DNA of 33,475 nt from Anaerolineae bacterium (GTDB lineage: Bacteria > Chloroflexota > Anaerolineae > Aggregatilineales > JAFGMM01): assembly GCA_016927535.1 (NCBI GenBank), contig JAFGMM010000361.1:1-33475 (forward strand), in the 5' to 3' direction. The notes below the pieces were generated by a model, which saw nothing but the letters and a program-made list of their open reading frames with translations, ran no database searches and was not told where the DNA came from. Made by a program: the position numbers and the translations under genes. Below are positions 31,772 to 33,475 of this stretch, in pieces. The number at the start of each line of letters is the position of its first letter. Within the stretch, counting starts at the first letter, position 1.

Positions 31772-33166
31772 ATGCCGGCCTGGTTGCTGATGACCGTGCT
31801 CACCGGCTGGGCGCTGGCGAGCATCTTCTGGACGCACCGCGCCGCGCTCCGGGAAGACCTGTTCTTGAAGCTTTTTCTGGGGGCGGGCTTGGGCTTCGGC
31901 GTGACTTCGTGCGCGTTGTTCGGGTGGATGGCGTTTGTATCGCCGGAGCCGAGCGCCTGGCTCATCGACCTGCTGCTGTGCGGCGGCGCGCTGGTGGGGT
32001 TGGCGTATGTGATGCACGCGCGCCGCTGGGCGGTCGTTTTGCCGCCGGTCAGGCCCCGTGCGCGGAGGGCGCGCGCCGTCTGGATCGAGCGGTTCTTAGC
32101 GCTGGGCTTTTATGCTCTGCTGCCGGCGGCGCTGCTCGACTTCGTGACGCGCACGCTCATTCAACCTCACGGCACTTGGGACGCCTTCGCCATCTGGAAC
32201 CTGCGCGCGCGCTTTATCTTCCGGGGCGGCGCGCATTGGGTTGACGGCTTCGCGGAGAACATCGGCTCGCACCCCGATTACCCTTTGCTGGTGCCGGCGA
32301 GCGTCACGCGCGGCTGGCTGTACGCCGGGCATGAGACGCCGGCGGCGCCGGCGCTGGCGGCGGCGTTTTTCGTCTTCGGCACGGTGGGGCTGCTGGTCGC
32401 GGCGGTGGCGGCGGCGCGGGGCCGGGGGCAGGGCTACCTGGCCGGTATGCTGCTGCTGAGTTCGCAGTACTTCACCCAGCGCGGCGCGGAGCAGTACGCC
32501 GATATTCCGCTGGGCTTTTACGTGTTGGGGACGGTGGTGCTCTTTTACTTATACGACCGCTTGGCGGGCCGGCGTTGGGGGGTGCTGGTGTTAGCCGGCT
32601 TGTCCGCCGGGCTGGCGGCTTGGACCAAGAACGAGGGCATTTTATTTTTGGTGGTGGTCGCGGCGGTGCGGTTGAGTTATGCCGCGGCTCGGAAAGGCGG
32701 GCGCGCCGCCGCATGCGAGGCGCTGCGCTGCGCCGCCGGGCTGCTGCCCGTGCTGCTCGTCGTGATTTATTTCAAGGCGCGCTACGCCGTCGCCAATGAT
32801 ATCATTGCGGCGCAGGGCCAATCGACGGTCGAGAAGCTGCTGGATGGGGCGCGCTACCGGGTCATCGCCGGGGAATACTTCCAGGCGTTCAGCGGGTGGT
32901 TTTCGGAGAACATCGTCACCTTTTTGCTGTTCTACCTGGCGCTGACGGCGGGGCGGGTCCGGTGGCGGCGGAAAGCCGGCGCGGTCTTTCCGCTGGCGGT
33001 GTGCCTGGTGATGCTGGCGGGTTATTTCTTTGTCTACGTCATCACGCCGCAGGAGTTGGTCTGGCACATTCACTCGTCGCTGCACCGCCTGCTGCTGCAC
33101 TTGCTGCCGGCCTTTTTATTCGCTTTCTTCTTGGTTGCGCCCACACCGGAGGAGATTGTATCCTGA
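31772..33166 (+). CDS. Polytopic GT-C-like glycosyltransferase
   Basis: A 464-residue membrane protein with about 10-11 hydrophobic helices. The motif TWDAFAIWNLRARFIFRGG, with HPDYPLLVPASV about 35 residues later, is a pattern seen in GT39/GT83-like (dolichyl- or undecaprenyl-phosphate mannosyl/arabinosyl) transferases. The Asp of WDA is a likely catalytic or phosphate-binding acid. Further family-like pieces are QRGAEQYADIPLGF and AWTKNEGILFL. ATG 31772 follows the previous stop by 1 bp. It probably moves a sugar from a polyprenyl carrier to an extracytoplasmic acceptor, a step that would complement the cytosolic glycan locus at 147-9386, but no direct link is seen. Confidence 0.85.
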   Translation: MPAWLLMTVLTGWALASIFWTHRAALREDLFLKLFLGAGLGFGVTSCALFGWMAFVSPEPSAWLIDLLLCGGALVGLAYVMHARRWAVVLPPVRPRARRARAVWIERFLALGFYALLPAALLDFVTRTLIQPHGTWDAFAIWNLRARFIFRGGAHWVDGFAENIGSHPDYPLLVPASVTRGWLYAGHETPAAPALAAAFFVFGTVGLLVAAVAAARGRGQGYLAGMLLLSSQYFTQRGAEQYADIPLGFYVLGTVVLFYLYDRLAGRRWGVLVLAGLSAGLAAWTKNEGILFLVVVAAVRLSYAAARKGGRAAACEALRCAAGLLPVLLVVIYFKARYAVANDIIAAQGQSTVEKLLDGARYRVIAGEYFQAFSGWFSENIVTFLLFYLALTAGRVRWRRKAGAVFPLAVCLVMLAGYFFVYVITPQELVWHIHSSLHRLLLHLLPAFLFAFFLVAPTPEEIVS

Positions 33167-33213
33167 GCGATTAGATTACCCCGGTGCAAAGTCGATGCTG
33201 ATGTTTTGAATGT

Positions 33214-33294
33214 TGACCTCATCCCCCGCCGCGCTGCGCGCGTTCTTCCGCCTCTCCACGGCGCGGAGAGGGGGGCAGAGGGGGCTGAGGTTCA
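33214..33294. repeat. C-rich palindromic repeat
   Basis: Arms TGACCTCA (33214-33221) and TGAGGTTCA (33286-33294) flank CCCCC/GGGGG tracts and an inner CCTCTCC / GGAGAGG hairpin (33251-33257 / 33265-33271). It is of the same general class as the inner hairpins at 2827-2911. Confidence 0.65.
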
Positions 33295-33370
33295 GGCAGC
33301 AAGAGTCCATATTCAAGGTATCAGCCTTGTTCTTGCACTATAGACCTTCAGAAAATGAATTGGAATAATT

Positions 33371-33415
33371 CACCACAGAGGCACAGAGGGTAGCGCTACA
33401 AAATACCGTGGTGAT
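33371..33415. repeat. CACAGAG-type repeat, short inverted pair
   Basis: CACCACAGAGGCACAGAGGG (33371-33390) is followed within 20 bp by TACCGTGGTG (to about 33413), a truncated opposite arm. The palindrome GTAGCGCTAC lies between them. Confidence 0.7.
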
Positions 33416-33475
33416 AGTTTCTTGCGCGGGATTTGTGCCCATATACAGGGTTGGCAGATATGCGCGCCGCCATAT

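Larger units (their letters stand above)
33167..33475. other. Non-coding tail with repeats only
   Basis: No credible gene is visible in these 309 bp. They hold a C-rich palindromic element, a CACAGAG-type unit and an isolated 10-bp palindrome GTAGCGCTAC (33390-33399). Confidence 0.7.

Noticed and set aside
1-33475. tRNA or rRNA genes
   Set aside because: I looked in the gaps for cloverleaf-like arms and the GGTTCGA-type T-loop and saw none; a covariance-model scan would be decisive.

Overview
The window is G+C-rich bacterial chromosome with densely packed, often overlapping genes. Its best taxonomic hints are a fused alpha-beta glycyl-tRNA synthetase, an R3H-tailed P-loop ATPase just before thymidylate kinase, several stand-alone GT4 glycosyltransferases, and many dispersed imperfect-palindrome repeats of the CACCACAGAGACACAGAG type. 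Together these suggest an uncultured Chloroflexota (Anaerolineae-like) genome. That placement is an inference: no rRNA or other marker is present.

Region 1 (147-9386, minus strand) is a cell-surface glycan locus. It holds six GT4-type glycosyltransferases, one SAM-dependent methyltransferase and one Wzx/MOP-type flippase. Most neighbours overlap by 4-10 bp, so this is probably one operon read from about 9.6 kb leftwards. Two gaps, and the last gene's 3' end, are occupied by dispersed repeats. Three of the genes (ending at 147, 2968 and 8202) take their stop codons, and two of them clear C-terminal tails, from repeat DNA.

Region 2 (9673-15584, plus strand) encodes a membrane-anchored extracytoplasmic beta-sandwich-like protein, a protein made of two similar winged-helix-like units, and a three-gene unit. 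That unit has an ABC ATPase, a FtsX/MacB-type permease with two FtsX-like halves, and a protein in which a minimal nucleotidyltransferase (MNT) and a HEPN domain form one reading frame with a credible internal start. A SpoU/TrmH rRNA or tRNA methyltransferase lies convergent at 15604-16395.

Region 3 (16606-20905, plus) is amino- and organic-acid metabolism: a class III PLP aminotransferase with a four-Cys insertion, an MmgE/PrpD protein, a small zinc-ribbon membrane protein and a short-chain-dehydrogenase-type L-threonine 3-dehydrogenase.

Region 4 (21160-31300, plus) contains a GNAT acetyltransferase overlapping a GNAT-like protein, the R3H ATPase, thymidylate kinase, a secreted WD40/SH3b protein overlapping tmk, fused GlyQS and a nitrilase-superfamily amidohydrolase. 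Region 5 (31297-33166) pairs a small membrane-anchored protein with a polytopic GT-C-like glycosyltransferase. The last 309 bp hold only repeats.

No tRNA, rRNA, CRISPR array, transposase or phage gene was found. The most unusual signals are the nested palindromic element at 2757-2978, repeat-derived protein tails, the MNT-HEPN fusion or cryptic overlap, and a strong excess of the palindrome GATATC (35 sites by hand count).
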